Shown here piece after piece: positions 13,556 to 20,379 of a stretch of DNA of 23,490 nucleotides. The DNA is from Thermoanaerobaculia bacterium (GTDB lineage Bacteria; Acidobacteriota; Thermoanaerobaculia; Gp7-AA8), in the NCBI GenBank assembly GCA_017883215.1, contig JADGOA010000010.1, positions 1 through 23,490 of the forward strand, read 5' to 3'. The stretch's first letter is position 1. Each line of letters opens with the position of its first letter. A program made the position numbers and the translations under genes. The notes under the pieces are model-generated. The model was not told the DNA's origin and ran no database searches. It worked only from the letters and a program-made list of their open reading frames with translations.

Positions 13556-13849
13556 ATGCCAGAGCTGGGAAGAAAGTACACCTGCTACAGCTGTCACACG
13601 AAGTTCTACGACCTCGGGAAACCGGTTCCCCTCTGCCCGAAATGCGGCGCCGATCAGCGCGACGCTGATGACGCGCCGTCCACGCCGGCTCCGCGGAGCC
13701 GCGCTCGCGTCGTCGTAGAGCCGATCGAAGAGCCCGAGTTCGGAGGCGAGGCCGAGGCCGCAACCGACGATGAGGAAGAAGACGTCGTCGAGGAGACCGG
13801 AGCTCACGTAGAAGAAGTAGAAGAGGAAGAAGAGGAAGAGGAGTTCTAA
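13556..13849 (+). CDS. FYDLN-type zinc-ribbon protein with acidic tail
   Basis: This 97-residue protein starts with a zinc ribbon: Cys10 and Cys13 (YTCYSCHTKFYDLG) with Cys27 and Cys30 (PLCPKCGA). The KFYDL motif is the signature of the FYDLN_acid family of short bacterial proteins, which combine a zinc ribbon with a strongly acidic C-terminus. Here residues 57-97 are dominated by Glu and Asp and end in a near-continuous Glu run. No enzymatic role is known for the family; nucleic-acid mimicry or protein binding is possible. It heads the operon with lemA, whose ATG directly follows its TAA stop. A GGAG lies 12 nt before the ATG, a rather long spacing. Confidence 0.85.
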   Translation: MPELGRKYTCYSCHTKFYDLGKPVPLCPKCGADQRDADDAPSTPAPRSRARVVVEPIEEPEFGGEAEAATDDEEEDVVEETGAHVEEVEEEEEEEEF

Positions 13850-13852
13850 ATG
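13838..13852 (+). promoter_or_regulatory. lemA ribosome-binding site inside the acidic tail codons
   Basis: The last Glu codons of the zinc-ribbon gene (GAGGAG at 13838-13843) form a Shine-Dalgarno sequence six nt before lemA ATG 13850. TAA and ATG are directly adjacent (TAAATG), so translation is probably coupled. Confidence 0.7.
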
Positions 13853-14521
13853 GGTCGTGGTCTGATCGGCTGTCTCATTGCGCTCGTCGTCGTCGTTCTC
13901 ATCGTCGGCGGCTGGTATGTGGGCGTGCGCAACACCCTCGTCGGCCTCGACGAGAGCGTCAACCAGCAGTGGGCGCAGGTCGAGAGCCAGTATCAGCGGC
14001 GCTATGACCTCATTCCGAACCTCGTCCGCACGGTGCAGGGAGCCGCGAACTTCGAGAAGTCGACTTTGACCGAAGTCGTCAATGCCCGCGCACGCGTCGG
14101 CCAGGTGCAGATGCCGCAGGGCGCTCCGGGCGCCGCTGGCGCGCTGCCCAACAACGAGCAGGGCATGCAGCAGTTCGCGGCCGCCCAGCAGGGACTGAGC
14201 AACGCGCTCTCACGGCTTCTGGTCGTCGTGGAGCGATATCCGGACCTGAAGGCGAATCAGAACTTCCTCGAGCTGCAGTCGCAGCTGGAAGGAACTGAGA
14301 ACCGGATCGCGGTCGAGCGGCAGCGCTACAACCAGTCGGCGCAGCAATTCAACACCGCCATCCGCCAATTCCCGGCGAACCTGGTCGCCAGCAGCGGCGG
14401 TTTCAAGGCCAAGGCGTACTTCCAGGGCGTGCCGGGATCGAATCAGGCGCCAGCCGTCAACTTCGGCCCCTTCGGTTCCGCTCCGACGGCTACGGCGCCC
14501 TCCACCGCAACCGCTCCATAA
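13850..14521 (+). CDS. lemA: LemA family membrane protein
   Basis: The 223-residue protein has one N-terminal membrane helix (about 4-24, LIGCLIALVVVVLIVGGWYV), then the conserved LemA helical domain recognised by LVGLDESVNQQWAQVESQYQRRYDLIPNLV, EVVNARARV and NRIAVERQRYN. The N-terminus faces out and the helical bundle is predicted on the other side of the inner membrane. The family function is unknown; it often neighbours TPM-domain proteins, as here. The internal PQGAPGAAGALPNNEQG stretch and the Ala/Thr-rich C-terminus vary in the family. Six nt separate it from the next gene, which has no ribosome-binding site of its own and probably relies on coupling. Confidence 0.92.
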   Translation: MGRGLIGCLIALVVVVLIVGGWYVGVRNTLVGLDESVNQQWAQVESQYQRRYDLIPNLVRTVQGAANFEKSTLTEVVNARARVGQVQMPQGAPGAAGALPNNEQGMQQFAAAQQGLSNALSRLLVVVERYPDLKANQNFLELQSQLEGTENRIAVERQRYNQSAQQFNTAIRQFPANLVASSGGFKAKAYFQGVPGSNQAPAVNFGPFGSAPTATAPSTATAP

Positions 14522-14527
14522 CGAACA

Positions 14528-15364
14528 ATGAACCGAGTAGCGAGCAGTGAGCAGCGAGCCCGGGGTTCCCTACTCGCTACTCGCTACTTGCTACTCGCTC
14601 TTTTGTTGTTCTGCGCCTCCGCAGCGCTTGCCCTCGATGTTCCGCCGTCTCCGACGGAGTGGTACACCGACGAGGCCAACCTTCTCGACAGCTCGCAAGC
14701 CGCGGCACTCAACGAGAAGCTGCGGGCTTTCGAGCAGCAGAGCGGCGTGCAGTTCATCATCTACGTCTTTCCGGCGCTGCAGGGAGAGTCGCTCGAAGAC
14801 TTCACGATCCGATGTGCCGGGAAGTGGAAGGTCGGCAACAAGAAGTACGACAACGGACTGATCCTCTTCGTTTTCAAGGACGACCGGAAACTTCGGATCG
14901 AGGTCGCATATGGCCTCGAGGGAACCGTCACCGACGCCTTCTCCTCGCGTGTCATCCGCGAGTACATCACGCCGCACTTTCGGGCCGGTGACTACGCGGG
15001 CGGCCTCAACGCCGGCGCGGACGCGCTGATCGCCAAGATCCGCGGCGGCGAGGAACCAGTACCGCCGACGAGCCCGGGAGCAACGGGCCAGCGCTCTTCG
15101 GGAGGGACACAATTGCCCGGTGGGTTTTTTCTGCTGCTCATCATCTTCGCCTTGATCATTGTGCCGAGGATTCTCATGCGGGGCGGACGGCACGGCTGCG
15201 GCGGCTGCATGTTGCCGTTCCTGTTCTGGCCGGGCGGTGGAAACACCTTCGGCGGCGGCGGGTTCGGGGGCGGAGGATTCGGCGGCGGCGGCGGTTTCGG
15301 TGGCGGAGGATTTTCGGGCGGCGGTGGGTCGTTCGGTGGCGGCGGTGCCAGCGGAGGTTGGTGA
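14528..15364 (+). CDS. TPM-domain membrane protein with glycine-rich tail (YgcG-like)
   Basis: This 278-residue protein has a signal peptide (1-35, ending SAALA before LDVPP). A TPM (DUF477) domain at about 44-170 (WYTDEANLLD, KYDNGLILFVFKDDRKLRIEVAYGLEG, YAGGLNAGADALI) is exposed outside the membrane. A linker is followed by a membrane helix (about 199-213, GFFLLLIIFALIIVP), a short cysteine pair (CGGC, 224-227) and a flexible tail made almost only of Gly, Phe and Ser. TPM domains have been linked to phosphatase activity and photosystem repair in plants; the bacterial role is unclear. Most of the signal-peptide region is encoded by an intergenic-type repeat (14535-14600). The stop overlaps the next ATG as TGATG. 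Confidence 0.88.
   Translation: MNRVASSEQRARGSLLATRYLLLALLLFCASAALALDVPPSPTEWYTDEANLLDSSQAAALNEKLRAFEQQSGVQFIIYVFPALQGESLEDFTIRCAGKWKVGNKKYDNGLILFVFKDDRKLRIEVAYGLEGTVTDAFSSRVIREYITPHFRAGDYAGGLNAGADALIAKIRGGEEPVPPTSPGATGQRSSGGTQLPGGFFLLLIIFALIIVPRILMRGGRHGCGGCMLPFLFWPGGGNTFGGGGFGGGGFGGGGGFGGGGFSGGGGSFGGGGASGGW
14535..14600. repeat. CTACTCGC-type repeat inside a signal-peptide coding region
   Basis: The segment 14570-14600 repeats the 7-8 nt word CTACTCG(C) about four times. Positions 14535-14558 carry the inverse words, so the two halves can pair over 24 nt with about 20 matches. The array starts 4 nt after the TPM gene's ATG codon and encodes residues 3-24 of its product. Confidence 0.75.
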
Positions 15365-15807
15365 TGAAGCACCAGGAGTTTCTGTCAGCCCTCGATCAAC
15401 CGCGCATCGTCTCGGCGATCGAAGGCGCGGAGAAGCGCACTGCCGGCGAGATCCGCGTTCACGTTCAGCCGAAGGTCGTCGGTGCCGAGATCCGCACCGT
15501 GGCGGAGAAGACCTTCGAGCGCCTGGGCATGACGAAGACAGCGGCCCGCAACGGCGTGCTCCTCTTCATCGCCTCGGAGGATCGCAGGTTCGTCATCCTC
15601 GGCGACAAGGGGATCGACGAAAAGGTGCCGGCCGGCTTCTGGGACGAGATCATCGCGAAACTCACGATTCGCTTCAAGAACAGCGAGTTCACCGACGGCA
15701 TCATCGAGGCGATCGGCGCGGCAGGGGAACACCTGGAGCGCTACTTCCCGCGGCAGGCAGACGACGTCGACGAGCTCTCGAATGCGATCGATGTCTCCGA
15801 CGAGTGA
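15364..15807 (+). CDS. Soluble TPM-domain protein
   Basis: This 147-residue protein consists of a single TPM (DUF477) domain without signal peptide or membrane helix. The domain is recognised by IVSAIEGAEKRTAGEIRVHV, MTKTAARNGVLLFIASEDRRFVILGDKGI and WDEIIAKLTIRFKN. The N-terminal part corresponds to the domain of the preceding membrane-bound TPM protein, so the pair looks like an old duplication split between envelope and cytoplasm. ATG 15364 overlaps the upstream stop, and the 3' end overlaps the folK start by 26 nt, so three genes are tightly packed. Function is unknown. Confidence 0.85.
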   Translation: MKHQEFLSALDQPRIVSAIEGAEKRTAGEIRVHVQPKVVGAEIRTVAEKTFERLGMTKTAARNGVLLFIASEDRRFVILGDKGIDEKVPAGFWDEIIAKLTIRFKNSEFTDGIIEAIGAAGEHLERYFPRQADDVDELSNAIDVSDE

Positions 15808-16264
15808 CGCCGCTCAGCCTCACGGCCTCGCGTCGGTGGCCATCGCCCTCGGGTCGAATCTCGGCGATCGTGGCCGCAACCTGCGGCGGGCGATCCAGGC
15901 CTTGCGCGGCGTGGTGGATGTTGTCCGCATCAGTCGCATCCGCGAGACCGACCCGGTCGGCGCGCCGGCGGCCTCTCCGCGCTTTCTAAACGCCGTCGTA
16001 ATCGGTCATACGAGGCTCGCGCCGGAAGCACTGCTGGGAGCGCTGCTCTCGATCGAGAAGCAGCTCGGCCGCCGCCGTCCCGCACCGCGCAACGCGCCGC
16101 GGACGATCGACCTCGATCTCATCCTTCACAGCGCGAACCTGCGACAGAGTCGAGAGCTGACATTGCCCCACCCGCGATATCTGGAGCGCGAGTTCGTCAT
16201 GACGCCGCTTCGGGAGCTGGGTTTGCCGTGGCGCGATCCGAGGACAGGCACCGCGCTGGGGTGA
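15782..16264 (+). CDS. folK: 6-hydroxymethyl-7,8-dihydropterin pyrophosphokinase
   Basis: FolK transfers pyrophosphate from ATP to 6-hydroxymethyl-dihydropterin, the step before dihydropteroate synthase in folate synthesis. At 160 residues it has the family length. Motifs are AIALGSNLGDR near the N-terminus, RFLNAVVIG, LLSIEKQLGRRR and the signature RNAPRTIDLDLIL with the two magnesium-binding aspartates, then LPHPRYLEREFVMTPL. The start at 15782 is chosen by a GAG motif at 7 nt spacing; ATG 15791 is equally possible. It overlaps the TPM gene, so it belongs to that operon although its metabolic role is unrelated. No other folate gene is nearby. Confidence 0.95.
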   Translation: MRSMSPTSDAAQPHGLASVAIALGSNLGDRGRNLRRAIQALRGVVDVVRISRIRETDPVGAPAASPRFLNAVVIGHTRLAPEALLGALLSIEKQLGRRRPAPRNAPRTIDLDLILHSANLRQSRELTLPHPRYLEREFVMTPLRELGLPWRDPRTGTALG

Positions 16265-16290
16265 CCCCGGCCGCACGGTACGAGCGAGAA

Positions 16291-16413
16291 GGCAGGGCGC
16301 AGCCTGCCATCCTGTAGGGGCGCGCAGCAGCGCGCCCGCAACTCTCAACGGGAGAGCGGGCGCACTGCTGTGCGCCCCTACAGCAGACTCCAGGGCACGG
16401 CGCAGCCGTGCCC
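16291..16413. repeat. Cluster of four nested palindromes between folK and the M23 gene
   Basis: Four palindromes follow each other: 16291-16308 (GGCAGG-gcgcag-CCTGCC), 16318-16337 (GGGCGCGC-agca-GCGCGCCC), 16358-16377 (GGGCGCAC-tgct-GTGCGCCC) and 16393-16413 (GGGCACGGC-gca-GCCGTGCCC). The middle two are also the arms of a longer inverted repeat (16313-16346 with 16352-16382). Its two internal mismatches are each compensated within the local hairpin. It occupies the gap between convergent genes, and no other feature is seen in that gap. Confidence 0.85.
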
Positions 16414-16449
16414 TACGGCGGGATTCACGGGTGGCGCGAACTGAGAGCG

Positions 16450-17229
16450 CTACCGGGTTCCGTACGATCCGCCGCCCAACTCCGTGTGCATATGCGCGCG
16501 CTGGACGGGGACGGCTTTCGTCAGAATCGGGTAGGGGTTCACCATCTCGTCGTTCTGGTTGATGGCGAAATGGAGGTGCGACGGGGTGTGGATGGCGTTC
16601 CCGGTGTTGCCGACGTAGCCGAGGAGATCGCCGCTGCGGACTTCCATCCCCTCGTACATGCCGGCGGCCCAGCGATCGAGGTGCGCGTAATAGAACGAGG
16701 TGCCGTTCTCGGTCGTCAACCAGACGCAATGGCCGCCGAGGTGTTGGTCGCCGATGTAGCTGACGATTCCGTCAGCGACCGCGACGACCGGAGTCCCGCG
16801 GCTCGCGAAGATGTCGATCCCCTTGTGGACGCGAGCCCCGCCGTCACGCGGGGCGTGCCAGCTGTCGTCGAGGTCGAATTTGCTGACGCCAACGACGGGC
16901 ATGTGGAGAGCGGCCCCGGAAAGCGGCGTGAACAATGCGCGAGCGCGATCGGCGAACTCCCTGTCGCGCGAACGGGCGCTTTGGGGCGCAGGGGCGAGGG
17001 TCTGTGTCCGGGCGAGATCGCGAGCCTTGGTCCGGTTGAGGTCGCTCCGGAACTGCGCGATCAGCTGGGTGATGTCGTCGTCTTCAGGAAGGGGTGCCCG
17101 GCTGTCGGCAGCCGGTGCGGCGCTGACAGCGGGAGCGGTGAACGGCAGGGTCGCGCAGCCGGTACAGACGAGCGTCAGTACCCCCCCGAACAGCCCCATC
17201 CCGTCTCTCCACCACCTGCGAACGCGCAT
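16450..17229 (-). CDS. M23-family metallopeptidase, putative lipoprotein
   Basis: This 259-residue protein has a basic N-terminus and hydrophobic stretch ending VCTGC, probably a lipoprotein signal with Cys25; cysteine at -3 is atypical for a lipobox. A low-complexity and helical region covers 30-110. The LytM/M23 domain at about 120-235 has zinc ligands His135 and Asp139 (HKGIDIFA) and His220, with His218 in the HLHF motif. His183 in YYAHLDRW is also conserved in this family. All metal-binding positions are present, so it is probably an active peptidoglycan endopeptidase in the envelope. Start 17229 is preferred (GGAAGGAAA upstream and a basic n-region), with ATG 17199 an alternative. Confidence 0.9.
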   Translation of the reverse strand: MRVRRWWRDGMGLFGGVLTLVCTGCATLPFTAPAVSAAPAADSRAPLPEDDDITQLIAQFRSDLNRTKARDLARTQTLAPAPQSARSRDREFADRARALFTPLSGAALHMPVVGVSKFDLDDSWHAPRDGGARVHKGIDIFASRGTPVVAVADGIVSYIGDQHLGGHCVWLTTENGTSFYYAHLDRWAAGMYEGMEVRSGDLLGYVGNTGNAIHTPSHLHFAINQNDEMVNPYPILTKAVPVQRAHMHTELGGGSYGTR

Positions 17230-17292
17230 CGCGATCTTTCCTTCCGTGTCGGGGGTCCAGCCGTTACCGCGTTCACTGCTGACTTCGCAATG

Positions 17293-17321
17293 AGTTTAAT
17301 AACTGTGGCTGAGCTTGTAAA
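17293..17321 (-). promoter_or_regulatory. Candidate sigma70-type promoter for the M23 peptidase gene
   Basis: On the minus strand TTTACA (17321-17316, 5 of 6 to the -35 consensus) and TAAACT (17298-17293, 4 of 6 to the -10 consensus) are separated by exactly 17 bp in a locally AT-rich stretch. The predicted leader is about 57 nt. Confidence 0.6.
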
Positions 17322-17334
17322 GGAAATGTTGCAC

Positions 17335-17433
17335 GGAGTGCGGGCGTCTCGCCCCCGGGTCGCTTCCAGGCAGCTGTGATCAAGCCGCCGGGCGCGGGAC
17401 GCCCGGCGGCGGCGGGCGAGACGCCCGCACTCC
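17335..17433. repeat. Inverted-repeat element with 20-nt perfect arms
   Basis: Arms at 17335-17354 and 17414-17433 are perfect reverse complements beginning GGAGTGCGGGCG, sharing GGAGTGCGG with the element at 4611-4771. The right arm lies within a hairpin GCGGGCG-aga-CGCCCGC (17412-17428). The centre holds a third hairpin, CCGCCGGGCG-cggga-CGCCCGGCGG (17385-17409). It lies downstream of radA and just upstream of the M23 promoter. Confidence 0.85.
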
Positions 17434-17453
17434 AGGGGGAGACGCAGCGATGG

Positions 17454-18809
17454 TTATTTGTGCGGGAAGAGGAGGTCGGCGAACTCTTCGACGCGGGCAA
17501 CGGGGATGACCTCGATGTCGGCGTGGATGTCGGCGGCATTCGCTCGGGGGAGGATCAGTCGCCGGAAGCCGAGCGTGGCGGCTTCGCGTGCGCGCAGATC
17601 GGGCTGCGACACGCTGCGGATCTCGCCCAGGAGTCCCACTTCTCCGAAGATCGCCACGTCGAACGGGATAGGGGTGTTCCGCTGCGATGAGAGAACTGCA
17701 GCGACCACGCCGAGGTCGATGGCCGGCTCGTCGATCTGCAGTCCGCCGGCGAGATTCACATAGACATCGTGCGTGAGAAAACTGCCGCCGCTTTTTCGCT
17801 CCAGAACAGCCAGAAGCAGCGACACCCGATTCGAGTCGATGCCGATGGTCATCCGTCGCGGAGAAGGGAAGTGAGTCGTCGACACGAGGCCCTGCACTTC
17901 GATCAGCAGCGGGCGAGTGCCTTCGACTGCTGCCACGATGGCCGATCCGGCGGCGCTGCTCCGCTGCGAGATCAGGGCGGCCGAGGGGTTTGCCACCTCT
18001 TCCAGTCCATCGTCGTGCATCTGGTAGATCGAGACTTCGTTGACCGGGCCGAAACGGTTCTTGTAGGCGCGGATCACGCGATAGTTCTGAAACTTGTCGC
18101 CCTCGAAGTAGAGGACCGTGTCGACGATGTGCTCGAGTGATTTCGGCCCGGCGATCGTCCCCTCCTTCGTGATGTGGCCGATGAGGAAGATCGGGATCGA
18201 CGTTCGCTTCGCGGTCGACATGAGTGCGCCGGCGGAGTCGCGAACCTGGGCGATGGAGCCTGGCATCGAGGAATTACCTGCTGTGTGCATCGTCTGGATC
18301 GAATCGATGATCGCTACGACGGGGCGCATCTTCTCGATCTCGCCGATGATCCGCTCCACGGAGGTCTCCGTGTAGACGTGAATGTTCGGGTTGGTCGTAC
18401 CGAGGCGGCGGGCGCGCATCGCGATCTGGTGCGGCGATTCTTCGCCCGAGACATAGAGTACCCGGCCCTGCTTCGCCAGCTCTTCGCAGGCCTGAAGCAG
18501 CAGCGTCGATTTGCCGACGCCGGGCTCGCCGCCAACGAGCGTCACCCCGCCCAGGACCAGTCCGCCCCCGAGGACCCGATCGAGGTTCGGGAGATTTGTG
18601 GAGATCCGTGGTGCCGAGTCGGTGGCAACGGCGTCGATCGGCATTGGTGCCGTGGTGGCGCTGAGCGCGAAGGGCTGCGTCGTCTGGGGCGCGACATCTT
18701 CCTGCGCGAACGAGTTCCAGGCGTTGCAGTCGGGACAACGCCCGAGCCATTTCGGCGACTGCGCTCCGCATTCTGTGCAGGAGAAGAAGGAGGCGGGTTT
18801 CTTGGCCAC
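17454..18809 (-). CDS. radA: DNA repair protein RadA (Sms)
   Basis: RadA is a RecA-related ATPase and helicase that drives branch migration during recombination repair. At 451 residues it has full length. It begins with the four-cysteine zinc finger (Cys11, 14, 25, 28), then the ATPase core with Walker A GEPGVGKS (94-101), Walker B around 164-169 and the RadA-specific KNRFG motif (250-254). A C-terminal Lon-protease-like domain follows (about 300-440), including IDSNRVSLLLAVLERKSG and AIDLGVVAAVLSS. All diagnostic motifs are intact. It starts with GTG. The box TAGAAT with a preceding TG lies 8 nt upstream and no ribosome-binding site is seen, suggesting a leaderless mRNA. Confidence 0.97.
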   Translation of the reverse strand: MAKKPASFFSCTECGAQSPKWLGRCPDCNAWNSFAQEDVAPQTTQPFALSATTAPMPIDAVATDSAPRISTNLPNLDRVLGGGLVLGGVTLVGGEPGVGKSTLLLQACEELAKQGRVLYVSGEESPHQIAMRARRLGTTNPNIHVYTETSVERIIGEIEKMRPVVAIIDSIQTMHTAGNSSMPGSIAQVRDSAGALMSTAKRTSIPIFLIGHITKEGTIAGPKSLEHIVDTVLYFEGDKFQNYRVIRAYKNRFGPVNEVSIYQMHDDGLEEVANPSAALISQRSSAAGSAIVAAVEGTRPLLIEVQGLVSTTHFPSPRRMTIGIDSNRVSLLLAVLERKSGGSFLTHDVYVNLAGGLQIDEPAIDLGVVAAVLSSQRNTPIPFDVAIFGEVGLLGEIRSVSQPDLRAREAATLGFRRLILPRANAADIHADIEVIPVARVEEFADLLFPHK

Positions 18810-18817
18810 TGGATCGG

Positions 18818-18826
18818 ATTCTAGCA
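18818..18826 (-). promoter_or_regulatory. Extended -10 box (TGCTAGAAT) for leaderless radA mRNA
   Basis: TGC precedes TAGAAT (18823-18818), forming an extended -10 element that does not require a strong -35. Eight nt separate it from the GTG start, with no Shine-Dalgarno sequence. Confidence 0.5.
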
Positions 18827-18876
18827 GGCGGGTCGAGTTCGTCTACGACGCGTAGATTCTGGAGAGCACGACCTAC

Positions 18877-18994
18877 ACCACAGAGGCACGGAGGGCACAG
18901 AGAGGACGATGAAGGATGAACGGTGAGCCATCAACGGCGTCGTTCCATCGTTCATCGCTCTTTCTTTTCTCTGTGCCCTCTGTGCCTCTGTGGT
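18877..18994. repeat. Long inverted repeat of the ACCACAGAGGCAC type
   Basis: Arms at 18877-18903 and 18968-18994 match in 26 of 27 positions. The left arm begins ACCACAGAGGCACGGAGG. The 64 nt between them hold further partial inverse words (CGATGAAGG versus TTCATCG). It lies between the asnA terminator and the radA start. Apart from the two flanking regulatory sites, nothing else is seen in this 239-nt gap. Confidence 0.85.
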
Positions 18995-18995
18995 G

Positions 18996-19025
18996 AAAAA
19001 AAAGGCGGCCGCATCGCGGCCGCCT
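18996..19025 (-). terminator. Rho-independent terminator of asnA
   Basis: On the minus strand AGGCGGCCGC-gat-GCGGCCGCCT (stem 10 bp) is followed by an uninterrupted run of eight Ts. It lies 23 nt after the asnA stop codon. Confidence 0.92.
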
Positions 19026-19048
19026 CTCATCCGAATCTGAAGGAGGTT

Positions 19049-20191
19049 CTACTCGAGGACGAAGATGTTCTTCTTCGCGCACATCTCTTTGAGCACCTTC
19101 GGCCAGACGGTGACGCTCACTTCGCCGAGGTGCGCTTTGCGGAGAATCTGCATGAGAGTGCGGGATTGGCCGATGCCGCCGCCGATCGACAGCGGAATGT
19201 TGTGGTTGAGAATTGCCTGGTGATACGGCAGCTTCATGAAGTCGAGCTGCTTCGACATCTCCAGCTGCATCTTCAGCGTTTCGGCGGTCACGCGGATCCC
19301 CATCGACGTGAGCTCGTGGCGTCGCTTCGTGATGTGGTTCCACACCAGGATGTCGCCGTTGAGCCCGTGCGTCGGCTTGCCGGTCTCCTTGCCGGTGTCG
19401 GTGATCCAGTCGTCATAGTCGGCCGCCCGCATCTCGTGCGGATACCCGTCCTTCAGCGGCCATCCGATCCCGACGATGAACACCGCCGGATACCGCTGCA
19501 GAATCTGCGTCTCACGCTGTTTCCGCGGCAGGTCGGGGAACATGTCCAGGATCTCCTCCGCCTGGAGGAACGTGAGCTGTTCGGGCAGGTTAGGGAAGCG
19601 CGGGTCTTTCAGCTTCGGAAACAACTCCTGCGCGTAGCGTTCGGCGCCGGTGATCACTTTCCAGATCCTGTTGACAATCATCTTGAGGAACGCCAGATTG
19701 CGCTCCTCCGGCTCGATCGCGCGCTCCCAGTCCCACTGGTCGACATAGGCGCTGTGGTCGTGATCGAGGAAGTAGTCCTTGCGCACGGCGCGCATGTCGG
19801 TGTTGATGCCTTCGCCCGGCTTGCAATTGAACTGTTTCAGCGCCACCCGTTTCCACTTCGTGGCCGCCTGAACGACCTGCGCGTCGACGGGGTGCTTGTC
19901 ACGATCATTCGAGATGTGGAACTGGATGGGAGTGCGGGAGCCGTCCCGGTCGAGCATGTCGTTGACGCCGCTCTCGACGTCGACGATGAGAGGCACCTCG
20001 ACCATCATGAGGTTCAATTCTTTGCAGAGGAAATCCTCGATGTATCGCTTGACAGCAGTGATCGCCTGCTGTGTCTCCCGGGGCGTGAGAAGGGAGTGGT
20101 AGTCAGCCGGCAGGATCTTCTCGAGCTCGGTGTAATCGCCGATTCCCGGACCCGCCAGGTCGGCCCGTTTGTCCATCACATTGGTCGTCAT
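19049..20191 (-). CDS. asnA: Aspartate-ammonia ligase (asparagine synthetase A)
   Basis: AsnA makes asparagine from aspartate, ammonia and ATP (forming AMP), with a class II aminoacyl-tRNA-synthetase-like fold in the cytoplasm. Diagnostic stretches are TKWKRVALKQF, SAYVDQWDWERAI, IVGIGWPLKDGYPHEMRAADYDDW, GLNGDILVWN, SSMGIRV-like TSMGIRVTAETLK and IGGGIGQSR. At 380 residues it is about 50 longer than E. coli AsnA, partly from extra N-terminal residues. ATG 20191 is chosen because AAGGAGG lies six nt before it; the longer open frame upstream is unlike the family. A strong terminator follows. Confidence 0.95.
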   Translation of the reverse strand: MTTNVMDKRADLAGPGIGDYTELEKILPADYHSLLTPRETQQAITAVKRYIEDFLCKELNLMMVEVPLIVDVESGVNDMLDRDGSRTPIQFHISNDRDKHPVDAQVVQAATKWKRVALKQFNCKPGEGINTDMRAVRKDYFLDHDHSAYVDQWDWERAIEPEERNLAFLKMIVNRIWKVITGAERYAQELFPKLKDPRFPNLPEQLTFLQAEEILDMFPDLPRKQRETQILQRYPAVFIVGIGWPLKDGYPHEMRAADYDDWITDTGKETGKPTHGLNGDILVWNHITKRRHELTSMGIRVTAETLKMQLEMSKQLDFMKLPYHQAILNHNIPLSIGGGIGQSRTLMQILRKAHLGEVSVTVWPKVLKEMCAKKNIFVLE

Positions 20192-20197
20192 GCAAAG

Positions 20198-20204
20198 CCT
20201 CCTT
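20198..20204 (-). promoter_or_regulatory. Consensus Shine-Dalgarno site of asnA
   Basis: AAGGAGG lies six nt upstream of ATG 20191 and decides the start within a longer open frame. The remaining divergent gap up to 20364 shows no other site I can support. Confidence 0.75.
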
Positions 20205-20364
20205 CCAGGACACGCCAGCAGCGGTGCGGCCCGTGTGAGGTGATTCGATGCCTTGCGCCGCCGCGGTTCTGCATCGCGCGTCACAATGCGGTTGTGGCTG
20301 CGGAGGGAGGTGCGAGTGTCGAATCGGCGTCGACACCCCGTCATGGTCAGATCAGCTCCCGCGA

Positions 20365-20370
20365 TACGAT
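20365..20370 (+). promoter_or_regulatory. Candidate -10 box (TACGAT) upstream of the DinB-like gene
   Basis: TACGAT lies 9 nt before ATG 20380 with no ribosome-binding site between, consistent with a near-leaderless transcript. The match to consensus is 4 of 6. Confidence 0.3.
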
Positions 20371-20379
20371 TCGCAGATC

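Noticed and set aside
20192..20344. N-terminal extension of AsnA
   Set aside because: The extension is Arg-rich and unlike AsnA proteins, while ATG 20191 has a consensus ribosome-binding site.
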